Shown here in pieces: positions 11,924 to 22,357 of a DNA stretch of 64,000 bases. The number at the start of each line of letters is the position of its first letter. Positions within the stretch are counted from its first letter, which is position 1. Under the pieces are notes generated by a model, which did no database searches, had not been told where the DNA came from, and worked only from the letters and a program-made list of their open reading frames with translations. The position numbers were made by a program, and so were the translations under genes. This stretch comes from Phytophthora quininea (taxonomy: Eukaryota > Oomycota > Peronosporomycetes > Peronosporales > Peronosporaceae). The stretch lies in assembly GCA_011947345.1 (NCBI GenBank), contig JAAVTG010000629.1, forward strand, positions 16,107-80,106, given 5' to 3'.

Positions 11924-12225
11924 CTAGAACAACTTCTTCACGTTCTTAATGAAGATGTTCTCGGCGGCATTGACATCGCGGTCGAGGACGGCGTGGCAAA
12001 ACGAGCAGCGGTAGATTGTACTACCACCCAAGTTGTGTTTTACTGCTCCACAACTCGAACACGTCTTCGACGTGTATTCCTCTTCACAACCAATGAGTTT
12101 GCCACCGACGCGCTTCATCTTGTAGCGTAGAAGTGTTTTGAAGCGGAAATGGGCCTGGGACAGCATAGCGCGGGCGGTTGAGCTTCTGATCTTACGCTTT
12201 TGCCGATAAATTCATGCATGGCAAG
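11924..12225 (-). pseudogene. Fanzor (eukaryotic TnpB-like RNA-guided nuclease), C-terminal fragment
   Basis: The minus-strand frame ends in a TnpB/Fanzor C-terminus: a basic helix with ARAMLSQAHFRFK, then EEEYTSKTCSSCG, LGGSTIYRCSFC and LDRDVNAAENI. This is the target-nucleic-acid-binding zinc ribbon (two CxxC pairs) followed by the last RuvC catalytic Asp in the DRDxNAAxN motif. Only about 100 of the several hundred residues expected remain. Frame-breaking sequence begins about 12225, and a Harbinger element starts at 12241, so the 5' part was probably separated by that insertion or lost. The protein as preserved cannot be an active nuclease because the earlier RuvC motifs are absent. The flanking 3' module is conserved. 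Confidence 0.85.
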
Positions 12226-12237
12226 AAGACACAATAT

Positions 12238-12848
12238 TAAGGCTGCGTACTGCCATTCCGCTGCAATGATCCGACGGGTTGTCCGTCTCGCTGGATTCGA
12301 GTCATCCGACGGATTGTCCGTTCCGCTGTTTTGTTTGCAGTGCACGATTTCACTGCTCACCGATCCGCCGGTTTGAACCGTCAAATGTAGTCAAGACCGA
12401 GAGCATCAAAAGCAAACGTTTTGCCAGGATGGGAAGGATCTGCCCATGATGGCCGCGTCCTGAAGGGTGCAGTTCGACACGACTTTGTGATCCCGGAAGG
12501 TGTGTTTTGCTACTGATTTCGGAGATGCTATACTAACTAAATGTTCACTGTTTGCTACAGGAAAATATTACCTAGGAGACGCTGGTTATGCCTTAACCAA
12601 GCACACGTTGACGCCATACAGAGGCGTCAGGTACCACCTAAAGGAATTTGGCCAGGGAAGTCAAAAACCACAGACGAAGGAAGAGCTTTTTAATCTGCGG
12701 CACTCATTGTTGCAACGTCATCGAAAGGACCTACGGCTCCATCAAAAGAAATTCCCGATCCTCCAATCAATACCCAACTACGAGCTGGGCGCGCAGGTGG
12801 GCCTCGTGCAAACCACGTTTGCGATCCAAAATTTCATTCGTTGCCATA
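12238..12848. mobile_element. PIF/Harbinger element A, left half (TSD TAA + terminal repeat)
   Basis: After a TAA at 12238-12240 the element starts GGCTGCGTACTGCCATTCC. The same family has a right end at 24215 (GCACGCACCC) followed by TAA at 24216-24218, and a complete copy at 47048-47973. Homology to that copy stops at 12848, inside the transposase coding region, and resumes at 23844. The two halves and matching TAA flanks suggest one element later split by an 11-kb insertion. Confidence 0.65.
12403..12848 (+). pseudogene. Harbinger DDE transposase, middle part (element A)
   Basis: The frame from about 12403 encodes VLPGWEGSAHDGRVLKGAV, the surrounding of the second catalytic Asp in DDE_Tnp_4 transposases. 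It is spliced over a 61-bp intron (12500-12560, GTGTGT..TACAG, with a TACTAAC branch site) to GKYYLGDAGYAL and then to the NVIERTYG region, which carries the catalytic Glu in the sister copy. Here one or two single-base changes near 12710-12740 disrupt that Glu region. Sequence upstream of 12403 is not in frame, so the N-terminal half with the first Asp is lost. It ends at 12848 where foreign sequence begins. Confidence 0.75.
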
Positions 12849-12969
12849 GCGTAAAACCTCCGACTTCTCCGACCGCCTCCGACAGCTCCGACCTGCACAT
12901 AAAGGCGTAAAAAGTCGGGGTGTCATGTCGCTGCTTTAGACAAACGTTGGGGACGGGTGAGGGCACTCG

Positions 12970-13414
12970 CTACCCTCGCGCAAAAGAAAAAATATGTAAG
13001 GCCTTGTGCTTTGCCCTCACGATTTCGGCTTTGGCGGGGCCCTCTCCCCTGCCACGCCGTGACGCTGCGGGAACGGGCTTTGTTTGATTGGTCCTCTTGG
13101 TGCTGATCCCTTCAACGGCAATGACATCCATCTTGCAAGATATCGAGAATTTCGTGTTGGTATTTGTAAGGGCATCTGAAATGGTGGGGAAGGGGGCGTC
13201 GGTAAACCGGTATAAGTACCGGTTAGCGTCGCCCCTAAGCAACCCGTTCACCGGGATGCTGCCATACTAGTACTAAATATTGTCAGAAGGTGCTGATTGG
13301 TCGGAGCGCCCAAGCGCCGCACGACAAACGTCAACCAGGCCAGGTCAGAATCATGCGCTCCCGAGATTGATATGCTGGTACTCATGCTCGTTCTCATGCA
13401 CAGGTTTGCGAGTT
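12970..13414. other. Spacer with no supportable gene
   Basis: The stretch between the left edge of the 11-kb block and the Cys/His-repeat gene has only short frames on both strands. A palindrome-like CCGGTATAAGTACCGG lies near 13207. Nothing else is recognised. Confidence 0.4.
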
Positions 13415-14432
13415 ATGTGGCAATGCAAGTTCTCCCCAGAGTGCAAGGGTGAACCCACTATTAAACGTAGCGGGGAGCTGCACTCGATGTGCGAGGAACA
13501 CCGTCGACAGGCTAGTAAGATCCGCAGACCCCGGAAGCCTTCGCCACAACACAAACGACAGCCGTGCAGCAGTCGTGACCAGGCCACAGCGGAAGCGAGA
13601 ATAAGTCAGCAGGAAGATCGCAATGAGAATGCCACTCAAGCCCGTGCCTCGTCGTCCCAAGGCAGCCTGTGCAAACACCCTAGCAAATCCGCCAACGAGA
13701 GAGCTGTAAAGAGGAATGGCGGTCTTCATTGGCTGTGTGGAAGACATCGGCAGATCCAGAATGCTAAGGAGCGTCAGCGGTACGATCGCCAAAAGAAAAT
13801 TGCAGGTCAAATAACGACAGAAGAAGACGTAGCTCTAAGCCGTGAAACTGGTTCGGCTGGATTCCCGCACCAAGTGATATTATCAGGCGCATCACCACAA
13901 AAGAGGGAGTTTGCAATAGCAAAAACGAGCTCGAGACTGCAGCGAGCACTGGTGTTCCAGCATCTTTGAATACGGCCTCAGACGTCCGCTGCAAGAGCAA
14001 GACTCAGGAGTGCGGGCAACGGGGTCCCTGCCAACGCTCCCGCGCCATGAAGAAGAATGGCGAGCTCCATAGGTTTTGTGAGTATCACCGCCGTCAAAAA
14101 ATACTATCCAGAGAAAGTGTCGCGAGCGCAAAGCCGCGAGGGAAGCAGCAGCTGAGGGCAGTGGATCCCAAGATGCTCGGGCAAACCTTACATCGGTGGA
14201 TCACCAGCAGGCCGCGCTGCGTGCAGTACCAGCCTCCGCTGCTGGAGCTCCAAACCAACAGGTGAGAACGTCAGCTGGCCCCGCTCTGTCAGTCACGATA
14301 CCAGAGCCCATTGTGAGTGTTTTGAAGGCCCAACGCGAAGTGTTCTTACGACGAATTAAAGTCGACGCGCTGTTCCTCGAGCAGTTTGACAACATTTGGG
14401 CGGAACACTTACAAAACGACAAGAGAGAGTAA
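13415..14432 (+). CDS. Protein with three Cys/His (putative zinc-binding) repeats
   Basis: From the ATG at 13415 the product has three copies of a motif of the form C-x(4-7)-C ... (R/K)xNGxLHxxCxxHR, near residues 4-30, 90-120 and 190-215. The third repeat starts about 13990 (ECGQRGPCQRS, then KKNGELHRFCEYHRR). A 1-nt change in an A6 run at 14096-14101 shifts the frame. The following frame continues with a basic segment and ends in a helical tail with LKAQREVFLRRIKVDALFLEQ. Similar LHxLCxxHR repeats occur in uncharacterised oomycete proteins. Zinc binding and DNA or RNA binding are inferences from residue spacing. The gene lies alone between mobile elements. Confidence 0.55.
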
Positions 14433-14889
14433 AGACACAAACATCTAATCAATGTACGTATACGTGGGGGATTCATCTCCGTCCTAGTGTTCTGGTCTCG
14501 GCTAACCCGCACGTCGATGGTCGGGTTTGATCGATGCACTGTAGGGAATATTTGTGGCCGCTGTTTGTTGTCGGTAAACGCTGTATTCCTTCGTCATCTC
14601 GAGGTCGATTATCTGGCACTTCGCGCAGTAGATGATGCTGCGATCGAACAAAATGGTGCCGTCCACCTTCTTGACCTTCTCGGTCAGTGAGTAGCTGAAA
14701 TGGACGTGTCCGAGAGCACCGCTCCCCGAATCTACAGCTAACTTCACGTGACATGGTTTGCATTGACTGCGTTCACACATGGTGGTGGCTTGACGCGAAT
14801 CTAACGCTACCTCCTGTCCAAGACCGAAAGGAGGGCGGCCGAATAGCTTCCGCTGATGTCGAATTGTTCAATTCGCGGTGTACCACCTG
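14433..14889. other. Spacer with unassigned minus-strand frame
   Basis: A minus-strand frame at 14502-14780 gives a plausible but unrecognised protein with FSYSLTEKVKKVDGTILF and two Cys. It may be a relic of the surrounding Helitron or of another element. No conclusion is possible from sequence alone. Confidence 0.2.
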
Positions 14890-15764
14890 CACAAATATGC
14901 CGAAGTGGTATTCGAAGGCTAAGCATATTGCTCACCGAAACATTGACGTCGACGCAGCTAACGCAGAAAGCCTTCTCGCCAGTGACGCAAGTATAGTTCA
15001 TCTTCATGCAATGCACCACGTCCAGCAGAAACGGCTTCATCAGCAACGAGAAATACCAGCAGGAACTGTGTCGGCTCTCATCAGCGAAGCTAAGACTGCG
15101 CAAAGTGACAGAGACAGAGTAGTCGCCACGAAACTAATGCGGTGTGTTGGCGCTCCTGTCACCTTGACTTTCAACCTAGAACAACCAGCAGGCCTCTGTA
15201 ACGGAACAAACGGCGTGGTTTATGATCGAATAGTTTTTGAAGGCAGTGATCTGCCTATCGTTTTAGTCAAGATTACTGACCTGTATCTCGGACCTTCCTT
15301 CCTAAAAGACGTCCCGAATATTGTCCCTTAATGCCACCGGAGGTCAGCTGAGGCAAAAGAAAAGTGACTTTCGGGTTATTCGTCGGGGAATTCCATTGCG
15401 GTTGGCATACGGCATGACCATCCACAAAGTCCAAGGCTTAACATTGGACAAGGTCGTGTTTCACACCAATTCGTTCCCGACGGTGGCATTTGCGTATGTT
15501 GCCCTGTCGCGAGTAAAGCACCGAGACTCCATTTGTTTTACTCAACCATTGACGCTGGCCAAACTCAGCACAGCAGCAGAGAAGGTTGCCGGCTTTGAGG
15601 CTGAGGAGTCTCGAGTTGCTGCTGCGGTCTCTAAAACGATAGAGGCTGCTCTTCCGGTTGTGCACCAAATGAAGCAGATCGCTCGGCTACACAACAGTGC
15701 CGTACTCCCCGCGTGTAACTCGGTTCGGGGTCGTCGCAATGGTTGCCATTTGCGATGGCAATGA
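14890..15764 (+). pseudogene. Helitron/Pif1-type helicase, C-terminal half
   Basis: The two frames 14753-15331 and 15321-15764 are joined by a frameshift near 15325. They encode LMRCVGAPVTLTFNL, then GLCNGTNGVVYD, then PLRLAYGMTIHKVQGLTLDKVV and FAYVALSRVKHRDS. These are the late motifs (IV-VI) of Pif1 helicases, the helicase half of the Helitron RepHel protein. The preceding NTPase motifs are absent upstream and instead lie downstream at 15841-16480, so the halves are in swapped order. The Rep part of a Helitron lies further on but on the other strand. Non-functional as arranged. Confidence 0.8.
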
Positions 15765-15840
15765 AACATTCCAGAGCTAGGTTGAAAGCGGAGCTTGAAT
15801 GCGCACCGTGCGCGCCTTTGCAGATGATAGCTAACGGGAA

Positions 15841-16480
15841 GGCGGCTCGGGAAAGAGTTGGCTAATAGATCACTTAGTCAAAGATGTAGGTTGTGTGTTT
15901 AGAGACCGACCGAAAAAGCTTTCCCAACGAATTCTCCTACTTGCCCATCAAGGTACAGTGGCTTTTAATATTAAGGGCCAAACGGTGTGTTCGGCGCTTG
16001 GATTCTCATCGTTCTCACGCTCCGCATTTTCGTCTCCTTATGCGTCACTTACCACGCAAAAGAATGGACCGAATAAACTCAACAAGCTTCAGCAAAGATA
16101 CAAGGATGTACATTTAGTCATCATCGATGAGTTTAGTGTCATTTCGTGCGGGATGCTTCACTGGGTTGACCAGAGGATGTGAGAGATCTGGCCCCAGTAT
16201 CAGCATTTACCTTTTGGCGGACGAGATATAATATTTACTGGCGACGCTGCACAGCTAGACCCCGTCGTCCCCTATGCATTATCAACCTCGAAGGAGAAAA
16301 TCCACGACGAAGTGCAACGTAAGAGTCGCGAGTTATGGGAGCAAATACCTAATGTTTGCATGCTAACAGGTCAGAATCGTGGGATGCGTGATCCCGAGTG
16401 GTTTGACGCACTACGACGGCTACACTGCTGTAGACCTTTGGCCCCAGAAGCATTTTCGTCGTCGTCACTGACGGGGTAGC
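15841..16480 (+). pseudogene. Helitron/Pif1-type helicase, N-terminal half
   Basis: The frame opens with GGSGKSWL at 15841 (Walker A). It continues with GTVAFNIKGQTVCSALGF (motif Ia) and VHLVIIDEFSVISC (Walker B DE), then an in-frame TGA at about 16180. It resumes with LPFGGRDIIFTGDAAQLDPV (motif III, GDxxQL) up to a stop near 16480. Motifs IV-VI, expected next, are missing. An internal nonsense codon makes this a pseudogene. Starting codon is not defined. Confidence 0.8.
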
Positions 16481-16636
16481 GATGGTAATGATGGCCAGCA
16501 GGGTTCGCGTCACCGACACTGCTTCTCTCCTTCATACAGGGTCTTACGTAGTCCTTTACAAAGGTCTTTGCTCTTTGGATGTCATCACCTGAGTACAGAT
16601 GCTTCGGTGACCATGTGGTTGCTCTCTTAGGATTGT
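16481..16636. other. Junction between helicase (+) and Rep (-) remnants
   Basis: Plus-strand helicase homology and minus-strand Rep homology meet here, so a rearrangement breakpoint lies in this interval. No Helitron terminal hairpin was identified. Confidence 0.4.
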
Positions 16637-19600
16637 CTAGAACCTCAGAGTTTTTAGGTCCTCTTGCTCTTGCAAAGACACACAGCTATCTTCGACGAAT
16701 ACGTACTCAGAGGGGGGCTGCTCGCTACACGGGGAGGCACTTGCTTGTTCGAGTAAATCGAGAGCATGCTGACGTGCTAGTTTTGCATTCGACTCCTGAA
16801 GAAGCTCGCTGCCCAAATTCAGTTCCTGCTCGTGCAAGAAATATTCTATACAATCGTCGTCGTCTTGAGGCAGATCCTCGAGCGTTCGCCACGGCACGTG
16901 CAATAATACTTCGGCGTAGCAAAAGTTTGGATTGCTTAAATCAAGTGCTATCCATGGAGACGCCCGTATTACATGGGGTTTTGCTCGTCTTTTGATGTAA
17001 CCACAACCATCACTTCTTTCCTACAAGTCATGAACTGCGCTAAGCGAGTTAGCCTTATCTACCAAAGCTTACTCTTCGACGAACGACGCGTAGCTCATAG
17101 AATCAAAGACGCTGTTAGATGGCCAGGCCATATACGCGCGCTCCAGAGGCTCTAGTCGGCCCTTCGTGTTACTCGCTCTGTAAGCAATTTCAGCAAGTTC
17201 TTGCGGCTCCCGAGTGTCGACTCGATAGCAGCGCATATGGTGGCGAAGCACCTTTACGCGCTCAACAGTCCTCGACTTTCCATGCAAAGGTAGTTCTCTC
17301 AGCAGTATGAAATACGCTTCCTTGGCGCTGATTTCCCGAATTGACACAGCTGCATTCGCAACCTTTTTCAAAATGGTGTGATGGGGCAAATTTACATCGC
17401 AGCGGTTCACTGCTGCAGCAATCACCTTTTAAACCGAGCAGTATCCAGTTCTGCTTTACTTACATACACACCAGCGTATTCTGCTGCACCGTAGGCATTT
17501 CCGATGAGTTGCAGGTCCATGTTTGCCCGCCAAGTCGATAGCAGCGCCGGTGAGTAATTATTCGTGCTTGCAATCTCTCTTTTCAACCTAATTCTCAACG
17601 ATGGAGTGCCATCAGACGCAAAGGATGCATCGATTTCGGTGTTATCCTGAAGCTCCTTTGGATACCCAAAGCGGCACTCATTACCTTTATCCTACTAGTT
17701 GCCCCGGGGTAGCGAACGTGCTGCTGCACTCGATGCACTAACCTAGACAAATCATATTCCCAGTCGTCGCCGCCGTACTCAGGAGGACGAGATCCAAGAA
17801 TATCTATATTTTCTGCGCTGCAAGTAGTACAAATCGAGCAATTGCAGTCAGCTAGTTGCGCCAAGGTTTTTGATAGGACTGATATGCTACGATCGACAAA
17901 TGCTGCTAACTCGCGCTTACCCTCATCGGTTTTTGAGAGCTCTAGAACATCGGGAGCGTCTTTAATCCATAGCAGCGCTTGAATGTGCGGGAGCCCCTCT
18001 GCTGAAACTCAACTCTCCAAAAATAATCGTCGATCTCGCTCAAAGGCTTCTCGCGGCCACACAACACATTATCGAAAAACATTGAAAGCGATGGTTACAA
18101 TAGCGCGCTGTAATATCAGGATTTTCATTGAGCAGCCTTCTCCTATCCTTCGACGACAAGCGTTTGCACTCGTCAAGAGTCAGATGGGGATTGCAAACTT
18201 TAAAAAGTTCGGCCAAATAGTGTCGGCGGCACTCAGCGTGAGAAAGAAGGTCGGCCAGCGAGTAGGTAGCACACGGCTTCCGATCATGCTCATCAAGTCG
18301 TCTCTAACACTACTCCAGTACAGCCCACTACCTCTGACAACTTTGAAATACGGCTTCAACGATTCAAATAACCGCATAGCTGTATTTGTGCTTTCCTGAG
18401 TAAAATCCGGCTGCGTCCCGGTATCGTTTCGTGGCTCTACGTCGCTAACTCGTGTCACCAAGCCATCGATTTGTCGTCTTTGTATTAAGTTAAGGCAGAA
18501 AAATTTGGAGTTGTTATGGATAACAAAGCGTCGGTCGTGCCAATTCATGAGGTGTGCACAGAATTCGGCTAAATGATACTCGTGCATCCGATTTTCGCAG
18601 CTCTCTACTGGGTTTATGCCGCATTCTCCATTAGGAAATAGATTAGGAAAACAGTTCTGCATCAAAAACTTGGCTTTGTATTCATCAATACGTTCCGTAC
18701 GACTCTGCAGCTCTTTCACAGGGTACTCAGATCCGCCACACGCCAGATTAGCAGCCTCTACTATCTTTTCTAGCTCACTCTGCTTGTCTTGATCGTCGCG
18801 TTCTAGCTCGAAGGTTTCGATTAAGTTATCCATGGCATCTTCCTCGCTATCAAGACATGCTGAAGCTGAATTTGACGTATCTGCACTCTCTGCTGTGGAG
18901 TTGCTAGTTCTACAATCATGATGTGATTCATCGCAAGCAAGCAAGTATTACACGTATGTGTGTCTCCAGAGGCTGTTGAGGCTGTAAACCCCATACTACT
19001 CTCGCAGCGGTGCCCACCGCCGATCCGCAAACTGCCTTCTTGCTCGGAGTTAGCTGCAAACGAGCGGCCTTCATCATCGTCGCGCTCACGATTCAGCTGG
19101 TTTTCGTGAACACGAAGCTGCTGAGACTCTTCGTCGGTGATTGAGACGCTTGGAATGTCGCTCTCGATGTTGAACTGGTGCAACGAAGGTAAGTTCTCCT
19201 CCGAAATCCGCACAGTTTTGTAGAGAGGATTGTTGTCGATAAGCCAACACAGTGCTTGTCTGAGCAAGTCGGGTCTAACCCTGAAAAACTTTGCCGATTC
19301 TGTTTCTTTCGTCTTCAGAAAGACGACCCCACACTTGTGCAGTGGCCTAGGTAGATCCAACACAATCTCCACAGCACTATTCCAGTAGTTAATAGAGTTA
19401 CCGCGGGTGAACTCTTGACCGTCACAATACAGATGTACACAAGTTGTGAAAGAGACGCCTAATCCGGTAAGCCGTGCCTCCATTCGATTCAACACGGCAA
19501 GCTCATGAGGAACGGGTACTAACCGGAAACCACTTGCCTTACAGAATTTCGGGGTCTCTTTTTCCGTAGGGACTTTTCACATCGCCCACACAGCCAAACC

Positions 19601-20131
19601 ATCGGCGCTTCGCTGCTTTCATCGTTCACTACAGCCTCCGTGATGACTTCACCTTTTCCCTCCGAGTTACACAGTGATCTAAAGAAGGCGACATCCGGCT
19701 CGTATCGCCTGAGCACCGCTTGTTCGGATTTCGTAAGTTCGCCGCAGCTACCACACACCCGAAGAAAGGGGGAATCGATGGCAGCAAAAAATCTGGAATG
19801 CACAGTTGAGTAAGCACAGCGGACACACCACCCAGAAATGTAGCGCACCTTGTGCATCTTCGCTACGGTCCCGAGTGGTGATGCTTTGAGAAACTTTACT
19901 TCTTTTAGTCCGCTTAGCGCTGCGAGGTTGTAGCTGAACTACTGCATTCCGCTTCATCGTCTCACCATGGCGTGCAAGACGCTTGACTGTGCAGTCTGCC
20001 TCAGCAACCTCAACAGGAGCTGCATTAACCCGTCGCCTTATTCGCGGTGCCTCGCTGAGTTGTGCGTCTAAAGCCGCAAGAACCCGCCTTGCAGCCTTGG
20101 CAGCCCGAGCATTCTGGCAGGGTTTCACCAT
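16637..20131 (-). pseudogene. Helitron Rep protein with DUF6570-like and Helitron_like_N regions
   Basis: Read from 20131 downwards the minus strand gives, in several frames, a basic N-terminus and a Cys-rich zinc-binding region (19857-19520: CxxC pairs). Next come a DUF6570-like segment (19495 on: LYCDGQEFTRGNSINYW, RPLHKCGVVF) and a Helitron_like_N segment (18700-18200: FCAHLMNWHDRRFV, RGSGLYWSSVRDDLMSM). Then comes the Rep core, with an LPHIQALLWI stretch at about 17975 where an HUH motif is expected. A DLQLIGNAYGAAEYAGVY stretch near 17500 carries the two tyrosines and is followed by VSK. It ends with a cap region (16900-16640). At least five frameshifts are present, several in homopolymers. 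The helicase half does not follow on this strand. Confidence 0.8.
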
Positions 20132-20139
20132 TTCGATCC

Positions 20140-20950
20140 AAGCCGTGCGCGACCCTGTTACACGTTCCGCAATGTCAGTACGCTTGTTGCCGTCGAAATG
20201 CTATCTAACTCACCTACCGTATCCCTGCACACAGCCACAATCTTTGACTGCCGACCTGCACAATGCACAATAGCACAAAAAGGTTGCTGCTTTCGCGTTT
20301 GGCTTGCGAGACGGACGTCGGTGGATGGCGGCCGACTTCCAAACACAACAACGCTGCAATGTAGATCGCCAAAATTGCACGCCAAGTATTCACCTGCGTG
20401 GTTGAGCTCGGTCCGCATGATGCGGATCCAACACGAATAATGCTGGAACTTCATAGCATCCTAATTTACACCATACAGATGCGCTTGAGCGGCGCGCCAA
20501 GGATCCGGCAAGACTGCGCAGCTACACGGGGTCTCCGCACTTCAATGATGTGGGAAGCATGGCAAGGTGATATTTGCTGGAAGTGCGTCATCAGGAGGCT
20601 ACGCCGTTTATCCGCCGGCCGTTTCCGGCAGACACCCGACATCTAGACGCACAGGTTTCACTGGAAGCAATGGGCAGCCTTGAACCTAGGTAAAAGTTGC
20701 ATGGAATCAAATTACAACCGTCGTCGACAGAACTTTTACTCAACAGCCTTCACAGGTTACCATAAGGAGTTTCCGTTTGCTAACACTAAAAAGTTGTATT
20801 TCGCTTACAGGTTGCTAACCTTGCGTGCACAGCAAAACCTGACCTCCAAACCAATACACGTACGCCTACATCGGTATCAGTCTACGGCATCCAGGTTCCA
20901 TACACATGCACCGCATCCTGCGCTATAACGATGACACAATTTTAATCACT
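20140..20950. other. Spacer, nothing supportable
   Basis: Frames of up to about 98 codons occur on both strands without recognisable domains. It may include the 5' flank of the Helitron Rep gene, which reads away to lower coordinates, and a last exon of the SET-domain gene. Confidence 0.35.
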
Positions 20951-20974
20951 CCACCTATATATTTTCACCCCACT

Positions 20975-21780
20975 CTTACCTTAGTGGCCGCGATTCCTCC
21001 ACCGTAGTCGAAGGTGATCTCCTCGTCATTTTCAATGAGCCTCTTCGTAAAAAAGACCACAGCACGTCTCTCCACCAACGTCCCAGCGCTCCACCACGCA
21101 ATTGGGCTGGCAGCTGTGGTTCGCGAACCTTGCAAGATTGCCAACTACACGCGCGTCGATTACTTCGTTAGCAGCGACGGTCATTCCGTAGTAGTTTGTG
21201 GCTCCCTTCAGCTCTTACACGAAGATAAGCAACGGTCGACAGTCAGCGATGATTCAGTCCGTTTCCGTACGCTTATCCTTACCATTTCCCTGCGCTGATA
21301 CACCGCACTACGAATGATTTCCCCACGTACTCACAAACAAAAGCACCAGGCAATATCTGCTGGATAGCAAATAGCGACATGCCTTTGTCGGGAAGCCATC
21401 TCACTGCCAACAACGCGTTGGCACCATCTTGTATCCTTTGGGTACTGCAATGGACTCCAGACGCGCATTTTCCGCGCACACATTCGACTTGCATCTGCAC
21501 AGCAAACAATTGTCAGCACTAGTGTCGAGTGTCAACTTGTCTTCGGGAGTACCGATCGATTCTCGCAACCGATGCCGCACGTCACACTCCAGTCAAGGCC
21601 GGGATTGCATTTACACTCAAGAATTTCGTCCTGCCCCGGCATCGAGTTAATTGTAGTTTCGATCGGAAGTACTACAACACATACCTCGTCAAGAACTCGT
21701 CTTGGACGATACGTCACGCTGTTCTGATCAGCGTACTCATACTCGAGGAGAGCCTGTAGAACACTTCTCTCCTCCATCAA
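20975..21780 (-). CDS. AWS/SET-domain lysine methyltransferase, partial gene model
   Basis: The exon from about 21780 encodes ILECKCNPGLDWSVTCG and CENRS, the first half of an AWS (Cys-rich associated-with-SET) domain. A 58-bp intron (21495-21552) joins it in phase to MQVECVRGKCASGVHCSTQR, completing the AWS. The SET start follows (LPDKGMSLFAIQQ, FVCEYVG). After a second, less clear intron the exon near 21230-21000 encodes VIDARVVGNLARFANHSCQP (the substrate/SAM pocket NHSCxPN) and, after a 1-nt shift near 21055, LIENDEEITFDYG. Such proteins transfer methyl groups to histone lysines (H3K36-type SETs carry AWS). N-terminal exons and a post-SET were not fixed. One frameshift could be error or decay. 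Confidence 0.65.
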
Positions 21781-22357
21781 CTGTCAAAATAAATTAGCTA
21801 GTATAGCGGAATAGCCAACAAACACGACTTGGCGAACAGGTCTAGTGCTCCATCGATCGCGCCGGTAAGTCGCGGCAGCCTCTCCACGGACCAAAAAGTG
21901 ATCCAGTTTCACCTACCGTCGACGTCGACGCGCCATCGTTTGCTTTCCTCCGGTCAAATCGAAATGTTACCAGGGCGTTTTACTCGACGGCTTGCTGTAG
22001 GATGCGTCTGCTGCGATCTAGAATCACTGCACTGGATGTGCTTCCCTTCAAAAGTTCAACAGCACTGCACATCCAATCTAAAAAAACACCAAACACGAGC
22101 TTGACGATATTAAATGAAAGCATTCATGTTAGTGGAAGTGCGAGCCTTCTTACACATGTACATCCGCAAGCACCGTTCTGTTCTCAAGCCTTGCCACGGT
22201 AAGCAATGCCAAACGAAATCAAACTATATGAATGAGCGCTCGAATTCGTCACACATCAGCAGCCTTGGTATGACGACTCGGCTCCCTTGCTCCAGCACTT
22301 GTTGAAAATTGTCGTTAGCATGGTGGTGCGCGCTCGACAGCATCCATCGTCGAAGAG
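21781..22357. other. Spacer, nothing supportable
   Basis: The stretch upstream of the visible SET exon holds only short unrecognised frames on both strands. An earlier exon of the SET gene could hide here: the sequence TTGACAG just upstream of the exon at 21780 would serve as a splice acceptor. Confidence 0.3.
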
